Source: Brugia malayi (lineage: Eukaryota; Nematoda; Chromadorea; Rhabditida; Onchocercidae). From it: a stretch of 64,000 bases of DNA. The position numbers and the translations under genes are program-made. Under the pieces are notes generated by a model. That model saw only the letters and a list, made by a program, of their open reading frames with translations. It did not search any database and had not been told where the DNA came from. Position 1 is the stretch's first letter. Each line of letters opens with the position of its first letter. The stretch spans positions 11,094,001-11,158,000 of the forward strand of contig NW_025062478.1 of NCBI RefSeq assembly GCF_000002995.4. Reading direction: 5' to 3'. This document shows, in pieces, positions 1 to 11,436 of this stretch.

Positions 1-698
1 ACACTACATAATACTGCCATAAAAGAAATAAAGCTTTTGCTAAAATGAAAAAATCTATAATAACATTAGTTAATACCTTTTTTGTATTCTTTGTTGAATC
101 ATTTATAATTTATCATTTCATAAACAATAAACAATCAGTTGTTTATTTTCGCCATGAATTACAACATCTGGTTTCCTTTGAGGTATCTTCACATATTAGA
201 TTAATAGATGACAGATTAATATGATCAAAAAAAAATATGATCAAATAGTCATCATTAATTTTCTTCCTCTAAACATTATTCATTATCACATTATCACTGT
301 CATCATCACTATAGATATGTGTTAGAAATATCAATTGGTACTCATTTGACAGCTACCTTCATCACATCATATGTAGCAAAAAAATTTAATAAGCTTAATT
401 TACACATGTACATAGCAAATTTGACAAAACAAATTTGAAAATGAAGTCCAAACCAAAGATTAGAAATATTTGCTGAAATCATTGAAAATGTAAAAAAATT
501 GAAGCAGAATGGAATAAAATTGTGCAAAAAATATCACAACTGCTTTGCATAAATTTTCAACAAACTCTTTAGCAACTGAAATGGAATTATTTAGTGTATA
601 GGATTAAATAGTGACTGCCATTATCATATCACTGTACGTATTTTTTTATATCCTATTGTTATTACTATACCTGTGTTATTATACGTGGACATAGGTTA

Positions 699-769
699 CC
701 ATCGTACGACTTTTCTAGTTGCAACTAAGTCCACAATTTCATAAATTTACAGCATGTTGGAGATCATAA
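699..769 (+). repeat. Left arm of 71-bp inverted repeat around zinc-finger gene A
   Basis: This stretch matches the reverse complement of 2712-2782 with about two mismatches in 71 bp. The arms lie about 1.9 kb apart and enclose zinc-finger gene A. A diverged copy in the same orientation as this arm sits at about 4489-4559, 3' of gene B. The 5' flanks of genes B and C carry different sequence at this place, so this arm looks like a later insertion or rearrangement in unit A. Confidence 0.85.
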
Positions 770-959
770 CAGGTAGCCCTGTCAAACTCTCCTACAAATT
801 TCATTCAGTAAGTTCTGTTTCACTTATTTCGATAGTTACCACTTTTCAAACTTTTGAATTATGATAGGGATTTTGGATTCGATGATAAATTTGTAAATAA
901 TCTAATATATTTAGAAAGCATTTACTTGAAGAAATTTCTCCTTTTCGCATTTTTCAGAA

Positions 960-2164
960 TTGGCAAGAAGTTATTCATTGACATGCATTTCATCTATTTT
1001 TTTTCTTCTTCCAACTGAGCAATATTCAAACCATCGTAAGTCCATTTAAAGTTTAAAAATACAATGTAGCGCTGCGATTTAAAATTTTACACGGTATCAG
1101 ATTGATAATTTCATATCATTTGAGGTAGCGCAAACGGATCAAACAGAACCATTGGATTTATCAATATCAAAAGTGAAAGAGAAAGGCAATGCATTACAAG
1201 GCTTATCAATGGAAAGAATGGGTGAAGAAGAAATTGGACTGCAATTGCTTCAAACAAAACCTTTGGATTTATTGGCTTCAAAAGTGAAAGAGGAAGGAAA
1301 TAAGCCACAAGGCTTATCAGTGGAGGGAGTGGCTAATGAACGAATTAAACCGCAGCAACAGCTTGTTACAATGGAAACAGTGGAGGTAATGGAACTATCA
1401 AAGAAAGAAAGAAGGGCGGAAGGAAGCAGCATTGCAATATATGTCAAAAGGAAGTAACACATATGAAAGGACATATGATGACTCATACCGGTGAGAAGCC
1501 ATACAGTTGTTCAATATGCAAAAAGAATTTCACTCAGTTCGTGGATATGAAAAGACATATGATGATTCATACCGGTGAAAAGCCGTACAGTTGTCCGATA
1601 TGCAGGAAAAGTTTCACTGAACCCGGTAATATGAAAAAACATATGATGATTCATACCGATGAGAAGCCGTACAGTTGTCCGACATGCAAAAAGAATTTCA
1701 CTATCTCCATTAATCTGAAAAAACATATGATGACTCATACTGGTGAGAAGCCGTACAGTTGTCCAATATGCGGGAAAAGTTTCACTGATCCCAGTAATAT
1801 GAAAAGGCACATCATGACTCATACCGGTGAGATGCCGTACAGTTGTCCAATATGCAAAAAGAATTTTACTCAGTTCAGTAATATTAAAAAACATGTGATG
1901 ATTCATACCGGTGAGAAACCGTACAGTTGTTCAATATGCAAAAAGAGTTTCACTCAGTTCGGGGATATGAAAAAACATATGATGATTCATACCGGTGAAA
2001 AGCCGTACAGTTGTCCGATATGCGGAAAAAGTTACACTCGAAGATACACTTTGCAGTCTCACATGGTAACTCATGACATGAATAGACCTGTTTACCACTG
2101 TACTGTATGCAGTAAAGATTTTCAGACTAAAACCAGTTTGAAATTTCACATGCGGAATCATTAA
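960..2164 (+). pseudogene. C2H2 zinc-finger gene A, 9 fingers, disrupted
   Basis: Homologous to genes B and C, on the opposite strand. The exon from 1101 (after ATCAG) encodes the shared N-terminal part with a PLDLS motif just after the TTG at 1152 and a degenerate second copy, PLDLL. The frame then breaks near 1420: where C reads GGGCGGGAAGG, A reads GGGCGGAAGG, a one-base loss inside the spacer before the fingers. From 1463 the finger frame stays open to the TAA at 2162-2164 with eight complete fingers (84-bp period, TGEKP linkers), plus a ninth, short one split by the break. Two more lesions are visible by comparison with B: ATT replaces the likely ATG before the GTAAGT donor near 810, and a run of 8 T instead of 9 at about 997-1004 shifts the upstream frame. 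Finger contacts at helix positions -1, 2, 3 and 6 read QVDR, EGNK, IINK, DSNR, QSNK, QGDK, RYTS, TTSF. A one-base assembly error at 1420 remains possible. Confidence 0.75.
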
Positions 2165-2711
2165 ATCCTGCGCACTTTAAAGAAAAGAAATGCGCTTTGC
2201 TATTTCTGTTGCTGTTGATTATTTATATTTTGTATTGATCAAATTCTAGTTATATATTCCTTTTTTTGTTGAGAAGTTATTGTTGATATCTTTGACCTTA
2301 TATGTATATTAAGGTCATTTCCTTCACTGTTTTGATTCCTGTAACGCATTTCTCAACATTTGCTTCATCCATTGATTTCATTTGTATATGACCATATGTG
2401 CTATGCACGAGATATTTGCAAATAAGTATCGATATTGTTAAATGAAATTGCTCATATGTATTCCTTCCTCGATTATTGCATATATAAAATGAAAATAAAT
2501 TTTTGGGAAAGAAAAGAATCATCTTAATCACAACATATCACTTCATAAAGTTATATGATTATGCGATTTGCAGTAAATCAGATTCATATCATTTACATTC
2601 TTGGCTGCATCTCACTTATACATTATTTGCTTTTATTTATTCGTTGTTTGTTGCATAGTATAGGGTTGATTATAAGTATTTTTATGCAAAATCTGTTGTC
2701 AGGAAGGTCCC

Positions 2712-2782
2712 TTATGATCTCCAACATGCTGTAAATTTATGAAATCTTGGACTTAGTTGCAACTAGAAAAGTCGTACGATGG
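2712..2782 (-). repeat. Right arm of 71-bp inverted repeat around zinc-finger gene A
   Basis: Reverse complement of 699-769 with about two mismatches. It lies in the 3' flank of gene A at the place where gene B also has a copy (about 4489-4559 in B's orientation), so this is probably the ancestral 3' position of the element. The left arm is then the extra copy. Confidence 0.85.
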
Positions 2783-4200
2783 AAATAATTCCTTGTCATC
2801 TTTTTTTACTTAAAACGCAGTGATGGAATCAGTTAAATGCAAAGTGGCAAATAATTTACACAGAGAGAAATATCATTCAAAGTTAAAGAGTTTGTTGAAA
2901 GGTAAGAACTATTCAAATTAGGCTTCAAAAATTATTCTATTACCTTAAAATTATCTCGGATCTCTAAATGGATCAAAAAGGAAACGCAACAGCTTGCTTA
3001 CTATAAATGTAAAAAAAAAAAAATTTCTTTTAAACAGATTAAAATAAATGTGACTAATTCTTTAGAACTTAAAAAATAAAGAAATCATGGATGCCTACAC
3101 TTTTGAAACCGGTTGGATCTGACTGGATTTATGCAAAGCAGTTGTGATATTTTTTGCACAATTTTATTCCATTTTTCCTTAATATTTTCAATTTTCAAAT
3201 TCCGAAATCAAAAGTTTCTAAAGTTCATTTGTATTTTTAGGTTTTTTCTTGGAATAGGTTTTGTTATATTAGTTGTTTACATTGTGTAAATTAAGCTTAT
3301 TAAATTTTTTAAAAAGCCTACTAAATCGTTTGTTCACTGACTGTGACAATTTGTTAGCCAAAATAATGCAATGAATTTCAGTTAATTGAATTACATATCA
3401 TTTACACTATATGTCGATATTCAATATCGGAAAGAGGATGAAAGACGAATCGTTAAAAGCACTGTTTTATACTTAGTTCAGGAATTGATGTGCCTCACCT
3501 TCTATATGCTCGTTTGGATGAATCTAACTTAACATGTCGATTGGAACAATGTTAATCACGGTTTGAATTTGCCAAAATGACGCTTGAAATAAATGACTGA
3601 TTGTTTATTGTTTATGAAATAAAAAATTGTAAAAGATTTTGCAGGTTATTTGAATTTGCTTAAAATTCATTAAAGAAAACTACCAGAACGCATGTTTAAA
3701 ATGTATAAATTATATCTTGTCACTATCCATTTTTGTAAAGACAAATTGTCAAATAAAGTTTTAGTTGAAAAATTATAAATAGTTCTAGTCCGAGCTTATA
3801 ATCAAAAGTAACTTGAAACTAGGCTATGATATAGCCATAGATGGCGGACTGATACCTTCAGGGTCAGCATTTCAAGTGATGCCAACCAGATATTGTGCAA
3901 ATGATTATTGGACGCAACCAATGCTTCTCATTACTAATCTCACTCTCAGTCAGTGATCTTTACCACCATCTTTGGCATTTTTTTAACATAATTTAGCAAA
4001 ATTAAAATTCAGCAAAAAAAATAATACCTATGTAATAGATGACTGCTATAAAGTAACATTACCTTCATCACATTATATGTTATATACGATAACTATAAAA
4101 ATTTAATAGGCTTTATTTACACACATATACACAGAAAATGGGGTTCAAACGGAATATTTATTTATTTTCTCCACGAATTTTTTCTTCCATGTATCTTCAG
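2783..4200. other. Spacer between zinc-finger units A and B
   Basis: No convincing coding exon. It holds the orphan flank fragment at 3115-3330, a segment near 3596-3625 that is the reverse complement of about 112-143 (TTTCATAAACAATAAACAAT), and a stretch at about 3975-4055 repeated directly at about 6726-6805. The spacer is itself built of duplicated pieces. Confidence 0.5.
3115..3330 (-). repeat. Orphan fragment of zinc-finger unit 5' flank
   Basis: The stretch beginning near 3129, which contains TGCAAAGCAGTTGTGATA and TTTTTTGCACAATTTTATT, and its end near 3285-3325 (AATTAAGCTTATTAAATTTTT), match the 5' flanks of the three zinc-finger units (about 360-560 in A, 6258-6445 in B, 8490-8740 in C). 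No finger sequence is attached. It looks like the remains of another copy or a partial duplication. Confidence 0.55.
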
Positions 4201-4276
4201 TTTTCTTCCATGTATCTTCACATATTAGATTAATAGATAACAGATTAGCGAAAGCCGGATCAACTACTAATAAGAA
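4201..4276 (+). repeat. Left arm of 76-bp inverted repeat around zinc-finger gene B
   Basis: Reverse complement of 6624-6699 with one mismatch in 76 bp; weaker similarity continues inward to about 4346 and 6549 (CCGTTCACTAACAGTTTC and its complement). The first 19 bases, TTTCTTCCATGTATCTTCA, are tandemly duplicated just to the left. The arms enclose gene B in a 2.5-kb block. A related partial copy lies at about 180-228. Confidence 0.85.
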
Positions 4277-5047
4277 TAAACCCAGAAAATATTATTTGTA
4301 AAATCATTATTATGATATTCCGTTCACTAACAGTTTCTTTTTTTTTGGAAAAATGAAGGAAACTAACAAATAAGTCAAATTATCTTCCACTTTCTTCTGT
4401 TATATCTCTTCCACCATTTAAATAAAGAATGAATCAAAAAATGCTGAATGGGCAAAAAAGTTTATTGATGGAAGAAAATTATTTCCACCGTATGATTCTA
4501 GTTGCAATTTAAGTTCATAATTTCATAAATTTACAACATGTTGGAGATCATAAGGGAACTTCCTTATAGCAGATTTTGCATAAAAATACTATAAGCAACC
4601 TTATACTATGCAACAAACAACGAATATTAATGTATAAGTGAGATGCAGCCAAGAATGTAAATGATATGTTGTGATTAAGATGATTCTTTTCTTTCCCAAA
4701 AATTTATTTTCATTTTATATATGCAATAATCGAGAAAGGAATACATATGAGCAATTTCATTTTATTAGTAATTTAACAACATCGATACTTATTTGCAAAT
4801 ATCTCGTGCATAGCACACATGGCTAATTGCAAATGAAATCATTGGATGAAGCTAATGTTGAGAAATGCGTTACAGGAAACAAAACAGTGAAGGAAATGAC
4901 CTTAATATGCATATAAGATAAAAGATACCGACAGCAACTTGTCAACAAAGAAAGGAATATGTAACTAGAATTTGATCAATCCAAAATATAAATAATCAAC
5001 GACAACAGAAATAGCAAAGCATTTCTTTTTTTTAAGGTGCGCAAGGT

Positions 5048-6001
5048 TTAATGATTCCGCATGTGAAATTTCAAGCCATTTTTTGTCTGAAAATCTTTAC
5101 TGCATACAGTACAGTGATAGACAGGTCTATTCACGTCATGAGTTCCCATGTGAGACAGCAAATGGTGTTTATGTGTGAAACTTTTCCTGCATATCGGGCA
5201 ACTGTGCAGCTTTTCACCGGTATGAATCATCATATGTTTTTTCATATCCCCGAACTGAGTGAAATTCTTTTTGCATATTGAACAACTGTACGGCTTCTCA
5301 CCGGTATGAGTCGTCATATGTGATTTCATATATATTACTTCCTTTCGACATATCTCACAACGCTGCTTTTTTCTCGTCCTTCTTTCTTGCTTTGATAGTT
5401 TCACTACTTCCATCAGTTTTTCGATTGGAACGAGCCGTAACAGAGGTTTTATTCGTTCATTACTTACTTCCTCCATTGATAAACTTTGTGACCTATTTCC
5501 TTCCTTTTTCGCTTTTGAAGCCGATAAATCCAAGGGCTTTGTTTGAAACACTTGCAATCCAATCTCTTCTTCATTCTCTCTTTCCATTGATAAGCCTTGT
5601 AAACCATCCCTCTTCTCTTTCGCTTTTGATATTGATAAATCCAACGGTTCAGTTTGATCCGTTTGCGCTACCTCAAATGATATAAAATTATCAATCTGAT
5701 ACCGTGTAAAATTTTAAATCGCAGCGCTATGTTGCATTTTTATACTTTAAATGGACTTACGGTGGTTTGAATATTGCTCAGTTGGAAGAAGAAAAAAAAA
5801 TAGATGAAATGCATGTCAATGAATAATTTCTTGCCAATTCTGAAAAGTGCGAAAAGGAGAAGTTTTTTCAAGTAAATGCTTTTTTAAATATATTAGATTA
5901 TTTACAAATTTATCATCGAATTCAAAATCCTTGTCATAACTCAAAAGTTTGAAAAGTAGTAACATCTTCTATCGAAATAAGTGAAACAGAACTTACTGCA
6001 T
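5048..6001 (-). CDS. C2H2 zinc-finger protein B, 4 fingers, two PLDLS motifs
   Basis: Proposed exons 5997-6001 (ATGCA, then GTAAGT), 5761-5839 and 5048-5695 join in frame to 243 residues. Only this copy keeps both an ATG at the first donor and the T-run that keeps exon 2 open. The N-terminal third has two spaced repeats, each with PLDLS followed by a Lys/Glu-rich stretch; PxDLS is the known docking motif for the CtBP corepressor. Four fingers follow: a short first finger (CEIC, nine residues to the first His instead of twelve), then contacts QGDK, HHHS and a C-terminal finger with motif CTVC. One linker is TGEKL instead of TGEKP. Likely a nuclear DNA-binding repressor by family and motif. The start is uncertain: the residues of exon 2 are an odd Phe run, and trans-splicing at 5840 with an ATG inside exon 2 is an alternative. 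Confidence 0.7.
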
Positions 6002-6623
6002 GAAATTTGTAGAAAAGTTTGACAGAGGCTATCCGATTACTTCTGTTTAGGTATTGTTGGAGAATTGTATGTATAAATGCTCATTCAGATGGGAGTGGCA
6101 AACTACGTGGATTGATAACCTATGTCCACGTATAATAACACAGGTATAGTAATAACAATAGGATATAAAAAAATACGTACAGTGATATGATAATGGCAGT
6201 CACTATTTAATCCTATACACTAAATAATTCCATTTCAGTTGCTATATCGCATTGTTGCAAATAATTTATGCAAAGCAGTTGTGATATTTTTTGCACAATT
6301 TTTTTACATTTTCGATGATTTCAGTAAATCTTTCTAATCTTTGGTTTGGACTATATTTTCAAGTTTGCTATGTAAGTATGTAAATTAAGCTTATTAAAAT
6401 ATTTTGCAACATATAATGTGATGAAGGTAGCTGTCAAATGAGTATCAATTGATGATTTCTAACACTTATTAATCTTTCAAATTTCAACCATAATGAAACT
6501 AAAAAAAGAACGTGGTCATTTTGGTGTGAATTATCTTTATCTCTATGAAAAAAAAAAAAAGAAACTGTTGGTGAACGGAATATCATACACTAATTATCTT
6601 GTTATTAAAAAGTTTTGGGTTTG

Positions 6624-6699
6624 TTCTTATTAGTAGTTGATCTGGCTTTCGCTAATCTGTTATCTATTAATCTAATATGTGAAGATACATGGAAGAAAA
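6624..6699 (-). repeat. Right arm of 76-bp inverted repeat around zinc-finger gene B
   Basis: Reverse complement of 4201-4276 with a single mismatch. It lies between the 5' flank of gene B and the 3' flank of gene C, at the unit boundary. Confidence 0.85.
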
Positions 6700-7034
6700 C
6701 TGCAGCCGATGTTGTAATTTATTGCTGGCATTTAATTAAAACATAATTTAGCAAAATTAAAATATAGAAAAAAAAAAAAAAAATAATACCTACATGATAG
6801 ATGACTGCCCATATACAAATGAAATCAATGATGCACCTAATGTTGAGAAATACATTACAGGGATCAAAATAGTGAAGGAAATGACCTTAATTTGCATATA
6901 AGACCAAAGATACTAACAATAATTTGTCAATAAAAAAAGGAATATGTAACTAGAATTTGACCAATAGAAAATATAAATAATCAATAACAACAGAACTATC
7001 AAAGCGCATTTCTTTTCTTTAAAGTGCACAAGGT

Positions 7035-7937
7035 TTAATGATTCTGCATGTGAAATTTCAGGCTTCTTTTAGTCTTAAAATATTTACTGCATACAGTACA
7101 GTTGTAGATAGGTCTATTCATATCATGAGTTACCATGTGAGACTGCAAAATGTGTTTTTGTATAAAACTTTTCCTGCATATCGGACAACTGTACGGTTTT
7201 TCACCGGTATGAATCATCATATGTCTTTTCACATCCCCGAACTGAGTGAAATTCTTTTTGCATATTGGACAACTGTACGGCATCTCACCGGTATGAGTCA
7301 TGATGTGCCTTTTCATATTACTGGGATCAGTGGAACTTTTCCCGCATATTGGACAACTGTACGGTTTTTCACCGGTATGAATCATCATATGTCTTTTCAC
7401 ATCCCCGAACTGAGTGAAATTCTTTTTGCATATTGAACAACTGTACGGCTTTTCACCTGTATGAATCAACATGTGTTTATTCATATTACTGGAACTAGTG
7501 AATTTCTTTTTACATATTGAACAACTGTACGGCTTCTCACCGGTATGAGTCATCATATGTTCTTTCATATGTGTTACTTCCTTTTGACATATATTGCAAT
7601 GCTGCTTCCTTCCCGCCCTTCTTTCTTTCTTTGATAGTTCCATTACCTCCACTGTTTCCATTGTAACAAGCTGTTGCTGCGGTTTAATTCGTTCATTAGC
7701 CACTCCCTCCACTGATAAACCTTGTGCCCTATTTCCTTCCTTTTTCGCTTTTGGAGCCGATAAATCCAATGGTTTTGTTTGAAGCACTTGCAATCCAATC
7801 TCTTCTTCATTCTCTCTTTCCATTGATAAGCCTTCTAATCCATCCCTCTTCTTTTTCGCTTTTGATATTGATAAATCCAATGGTTCTGTTTGATCTGTTT
7901 GCGCTACCTCAAATGATATGAAATTATCAATTTCATA
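7035..7937 (-). CDS. C2H2 zinc-finger protein C, 7 fingers, two PLDLS motifs
   Basis: One exon from a CACAG acceptor (start 7937) to the TAA at 7035-7037 gives 301 open codons. The consensus acceptor of A and B (TATCAG) is lost here, but a CAG six bases upstream keeps the frame and adds two residues. Order: EVAQTDQ stretch, PLDLS, a Lys/Glu-rich repeat, second PLDLS, basic spacer, short finger CNIC, then six more with contacts SSNK, QGDR, DSNR, QGDR, QHIS and a terminal CTVC finger. Fingers 3 and 5 are nearly identical, a sign of internal duplication. No ATG precedes the conserved N-terminal part: the codon matching the ATG inside exon 2 of B is GTG, and the first-exon donor of B is not conserved, so the true 5' exon is unresolved. 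An ATG inside the SMEREN stretch could serve but would drop the first PLDLS. Confidence 0.72.
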   Translation of the reverse strand, partial: YEIDNFISFEVAQTDQTEPLDLSISKAKKKRDGLEGLSMERENEEEIGLQVLQTKPLDLSAPKAKKEGNRAQGLSVEGVANERIKPQQQLVTMETVEVMELSKKERRAGRKQHCNICQKEVTHMKEHMMTHTGEKPYSCSICKKKFTSSSNMNKHMLIHTGEKPYSCSICKKNFTQFGDVKRHMMIHTGEKPYSCPICGKSSTDPSNMKRHIMTHTGEMPYSCPICKKNFTQFGDVKRHMMIHTGEKPYSCPICRKSFIQKHILQSHMVTHDMNRPIYNCTVCSKYFKTKRSLKFHMQNH

Positions 7938-10325
7938 CTGTGTAAAATTTTAGGTGTCGCAACGCTATGTTGTATTTTTTAAAGTTTAAATGGACTTACG
8001 GTTGTTTGAATATTGCTCAGTTGCAAAAAGAAGAAGAAATAAATGAAATGCACGGCAATTGCCAATGTGAATAATTTGTTGCCAACCCTGAAAACACTCA
8101 AATTTTACGATAGCTCATTAACAAATACGCAAATAAGAAATTTCTCCAAAAAAATGCTTTTCTAAATTATTATCGAGTCCCAAAATCTTTCTCATAAGTC
8201 AGAACTCTGAAAATAAAACAAAATAAATAAATGAAAATCGTGGAAGAGAGTTTGACAGAGGCCATCCAATTATTTCTGTTAGATATTGTTAAATAATCGC
8301 ATGTATAAATGCTCATTCAGATGGAGGTGGCAAATTATGTATATTGATAACTTACGTCGACGTGTAACAAGCAATATAGGGATAATAATAATAGAATATA
8401 AAATATTACGTATAATGATATGATAATAGCAATCAGTGTTTGATTCTTTACACTGAATAATTTCATTTCAGCTGCTATATTGTACTGTTAAAAATAATTT
8501 ATGCAAAGCAATTGTGACATTTTTTGCAATTTTATTTCATTTTGTTTCAATTTTTCCACATTTTCCAATCTTTGGGAATATTAACGAGAGGGGAAAACTG
8601 CATTGCTGCATCTCTTAATATTGATTTATAAGTGCTAAATGATTTCAACAAATTTTTATAATCTTTGGCTTCGACTTCATTTTCAAATTTGCTATGTATG
8701 CATGCAAATTAAGCTTATTGAATTTCTTTGCATCATGTAATGTGTGAAAGTAGTGGTGAAATGAGTACTAATTGATATTTCTAATACTTATCAACCTTTC
8801 AAATCTCAACCATAGTAAAATTAAAAAAGAAAAAAACGGTGGTCTTTTTTCCTAAAGTTCTAAGTCAGAGTCAAGGAATCATTAATTCGATGTAGCCTGT
8901 CAGTGTTACTCATTAGATATTAGTATTTTAATTGGAATTAGAATTAGCGGTTGAACCCCAGTAACAAATCGATAGATCAATTGGCTGATTGGAACAATAA
9001 AAAGCAAATGAGGAGGATGTTTGGTCTGATACAAATTCACCTGTTCACGATGAATCGGAGTGTAGCATTCGATTAATTAATGAAGCGCTTGGGAAGTTTG
9101 TGTGCAGTGCATAGCTAATCTATCCGACGTAAATGATTTAACGAAATTAAAATTCGTCATTTTATTGATTAGTAAATTTTACGTCAATGTTTTCGCATTG
9201 CTTATTAAAATTCTGCGATTTTATGCTTAATTTCTTATCGAAACAGCATTTTTACTTGTTTATTGTCTTCAAAATCTCATTCATAAATTAAAGATTCAGT
9301 AATTTCAATCGTTTTTGGCATTATTTCAAACGGAAGCTAATGTTGTTTACAACTTTCATAAACATTTTTAAATGAGATCAAATAGAAGCATTTTCTCTTT
9401 CAATCTTCTCCCTTATGCTTTTCTCTGTAGCAAAATACTTTTTTCAGTGCTCTGATTGTTCTGGACTATATATGTATTCGTGTCCCAATAATTTCGGACG
9501 TTGAAATTGTTAAAGTTTATGGAAAAGTTGATGATATAACTTTGCTAGCTGTATACCAACAACTACGTGTATCACGTGATCACAAATGAAGCATGTAAAT
9601 TTTGACTTATTTGTTACCTCCTATAACTGCAATGTTTTTGAACTGTTCATCAAATATTATTTAAATGGTACCAGCTATATTAATCTCGTACTTCATTTGC
9701 CAAGTATTTCGCTTTTATTTGTCAAGTAAGTGACTTATTTGTAATGAACCAAATTGAAATAATAATATATATAATATAAAATTGTTACTATCGAAAATGA
9801 ATTTATTTATATAAACCAATAAAGATTGATGTGATACAATAAAACAAAAATCATATATGTGATTCGTTCGTGTTGAAGATTTGTAGTTCATAAATTTCTA
9901 TTAAAGTTTTGAAAAGCACAAAATTTTTTTAATTTCAAGAAAAAAGAAAATCTGAAAGTCTTGATGTCAAATAAGTCATGTTTGTTTCACTGAATGATAA
10001 ATAAAAAGCTGTTTTTCTTTGCCACTTTTTCATATATTCATATGAAAAACCCCTTTCTATAATTAACATATCAATTTATCACAAATTATCCCTATCACAA
10101 AACTAATCGTAAATTTTCCAACAACAATGAAAACATATCAGTATTTTAACTAACCTTCCAAACAAATAAAAATTAATTGAATTAATTTTATTACTATTAT
10201 AACTTTTAAAATTAATCAATATCTACTTTTTATTACAAGCAGTTTATTATTGATATCTGAGGAGCAGAATTTTAGAATGAAAATTAATAGTTTCGTAAAA
10301 GATAAAATGATTTCATTTAGTGAAA
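7938..10325. other. 5' flank of zinc-finger unit C and intergenic region
   Basis: 7938-8830 is homologous to the 5' flanks of units A and B, including the exon-like stretch after a TTTTCAG near 8090 with a GTAAGT donor near 7998. From about 8830 to 10325 no exon, repeat family or RNA gene could be recognised. A TTTATT at 10243-10248 reads AATAAA on the minus strand and could be the polyadenylation signal of the GRL gene next to it. Confidence 0.4.
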
Positions 10326-11436
10326 TTAGGGCATTTTAAAAGCATAGCATATGATATTATCCTTCTGATATTGACAGAAACTTGAAGTGGTAAGTACTGA
10401 ATAGGACAGATCGCTGTTGCTGCAGAGAACATTGAAATGTCCACCGAGTTGAGTTTCCGATACTTTTTGAATTAAACGTTGTGATTCAGCAGCAGTTGTC
10501 GAAATATTCTGCAAAGATAAGAAAAAATGATTCTATTATTTCCAGCGAGCATTATTTGATTGATTGGTTGATTGATCGATTGATCAATTGATTGGATGAT
10601 TAGTAGGAAATGAATTAATTAGCTGTAAAGTTGTAAATTAAGCATAAACATTGATCCATACTTCACTCATTATTTCTTGCAAGCTTTTGCTATTGCATAC
10701 AGGATTCACTGGTAATTTGGTGCTATTATTGATTAATAATTCATCTTCCGCTAATAATTCACGTTTCTTACGTGCAATACACGGAATTGCGCAAGTACTG
10801 CAGCAGGTATTTTCAATGATAGGAATTTTTCGTACTACTGGCACTATTACTCGATAAGTAACAAGTACCGGTTGTTGTATTACTGTATTCTGAAATGAAA
10901 AATAATAAAACGATGAATGTCAGGTGGGATTTTTTTTGTTTATGCTTGAAATAATTGGAAGTTCAATTGCTTGTTTAAAGGACATTAAACAAGTAACAAA
11001 TAAACAAATCATTTAAATTTATCATTTTTTACAGCAAATATGCTTTTTGTTTTTTAATTCAGTGTAAATTTTAGCTAATTAATTCATATATATTAATCTT
11101 TTCTTCATTTGACTACCAAATTTTTAACAAATCAAAAAATTTCTTTTTTACATAAATATTATATTTTAAAAGAAATTTTTACGCAAAAAAGAAAAGTTAA
11201 GAATAACTGATTGAAATACTTACAAGACATGGCGGACATGGAGGTGGTTGTGGACATGGTGACGGTACTGGACATGTTTGTAGTGGGCAGCTGACCGGTG
11301 TGGGACACACGACAGGCTTAGAGCATGAAACTCCCGATGTCTGACAAGATGAGCAACGACATGGTGACGCTTCTATGACGTACACGTGTACTGTAACGAG
11401 GAACATAATACCACATTGACGGAACATTTCAGTCAT
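10326..11436 (-). CDS. Ground-like (GRL) secreted protein 1
   Basis: Exons 11224-11436, 10662-10889 and 10326-10508 join in phase 0 to 207 residues. A TTTCAG lies 10 bases before the ATG, as for a trans-spliced start. A signal peptide (hydrophobic IMFLVTVHVYVIEA) is followed by a Cys/Pro-rich region with CPxP-type repeats. The C-terminal half has the ground-like domain of nematodes: VCNSKSL, then LCSNSDLSYSV, a single Cys in SSFCQ and CYAF near the end. Family members are secreted, hedgehog-related proteins of nematodes, tied mainly to cuticle and epithelia; substrate and receptor are not known. It is divergent from the next gene and has an intron at the same place of the domain (after CNSKSLQEIMSE), so the two are old duplicates. 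Confidence 0.88.

Noticed and set aside
1511..1906. Open frames on the strand opposite the finger arrays (also 1931-2161, 5051-5281, 7038-7436)
   Set aside because: Antisense shadows of the repeated finger codons; the same peptide pattern repeats with the finger period.
1463..2160. Regularly spaced 84-bp repeats resembling a CRISPR or satellite array
   Set aside because: The period is the 28-residue C2H2 finger with TGEKP linker; the repeats are coding and have no unique spacers.
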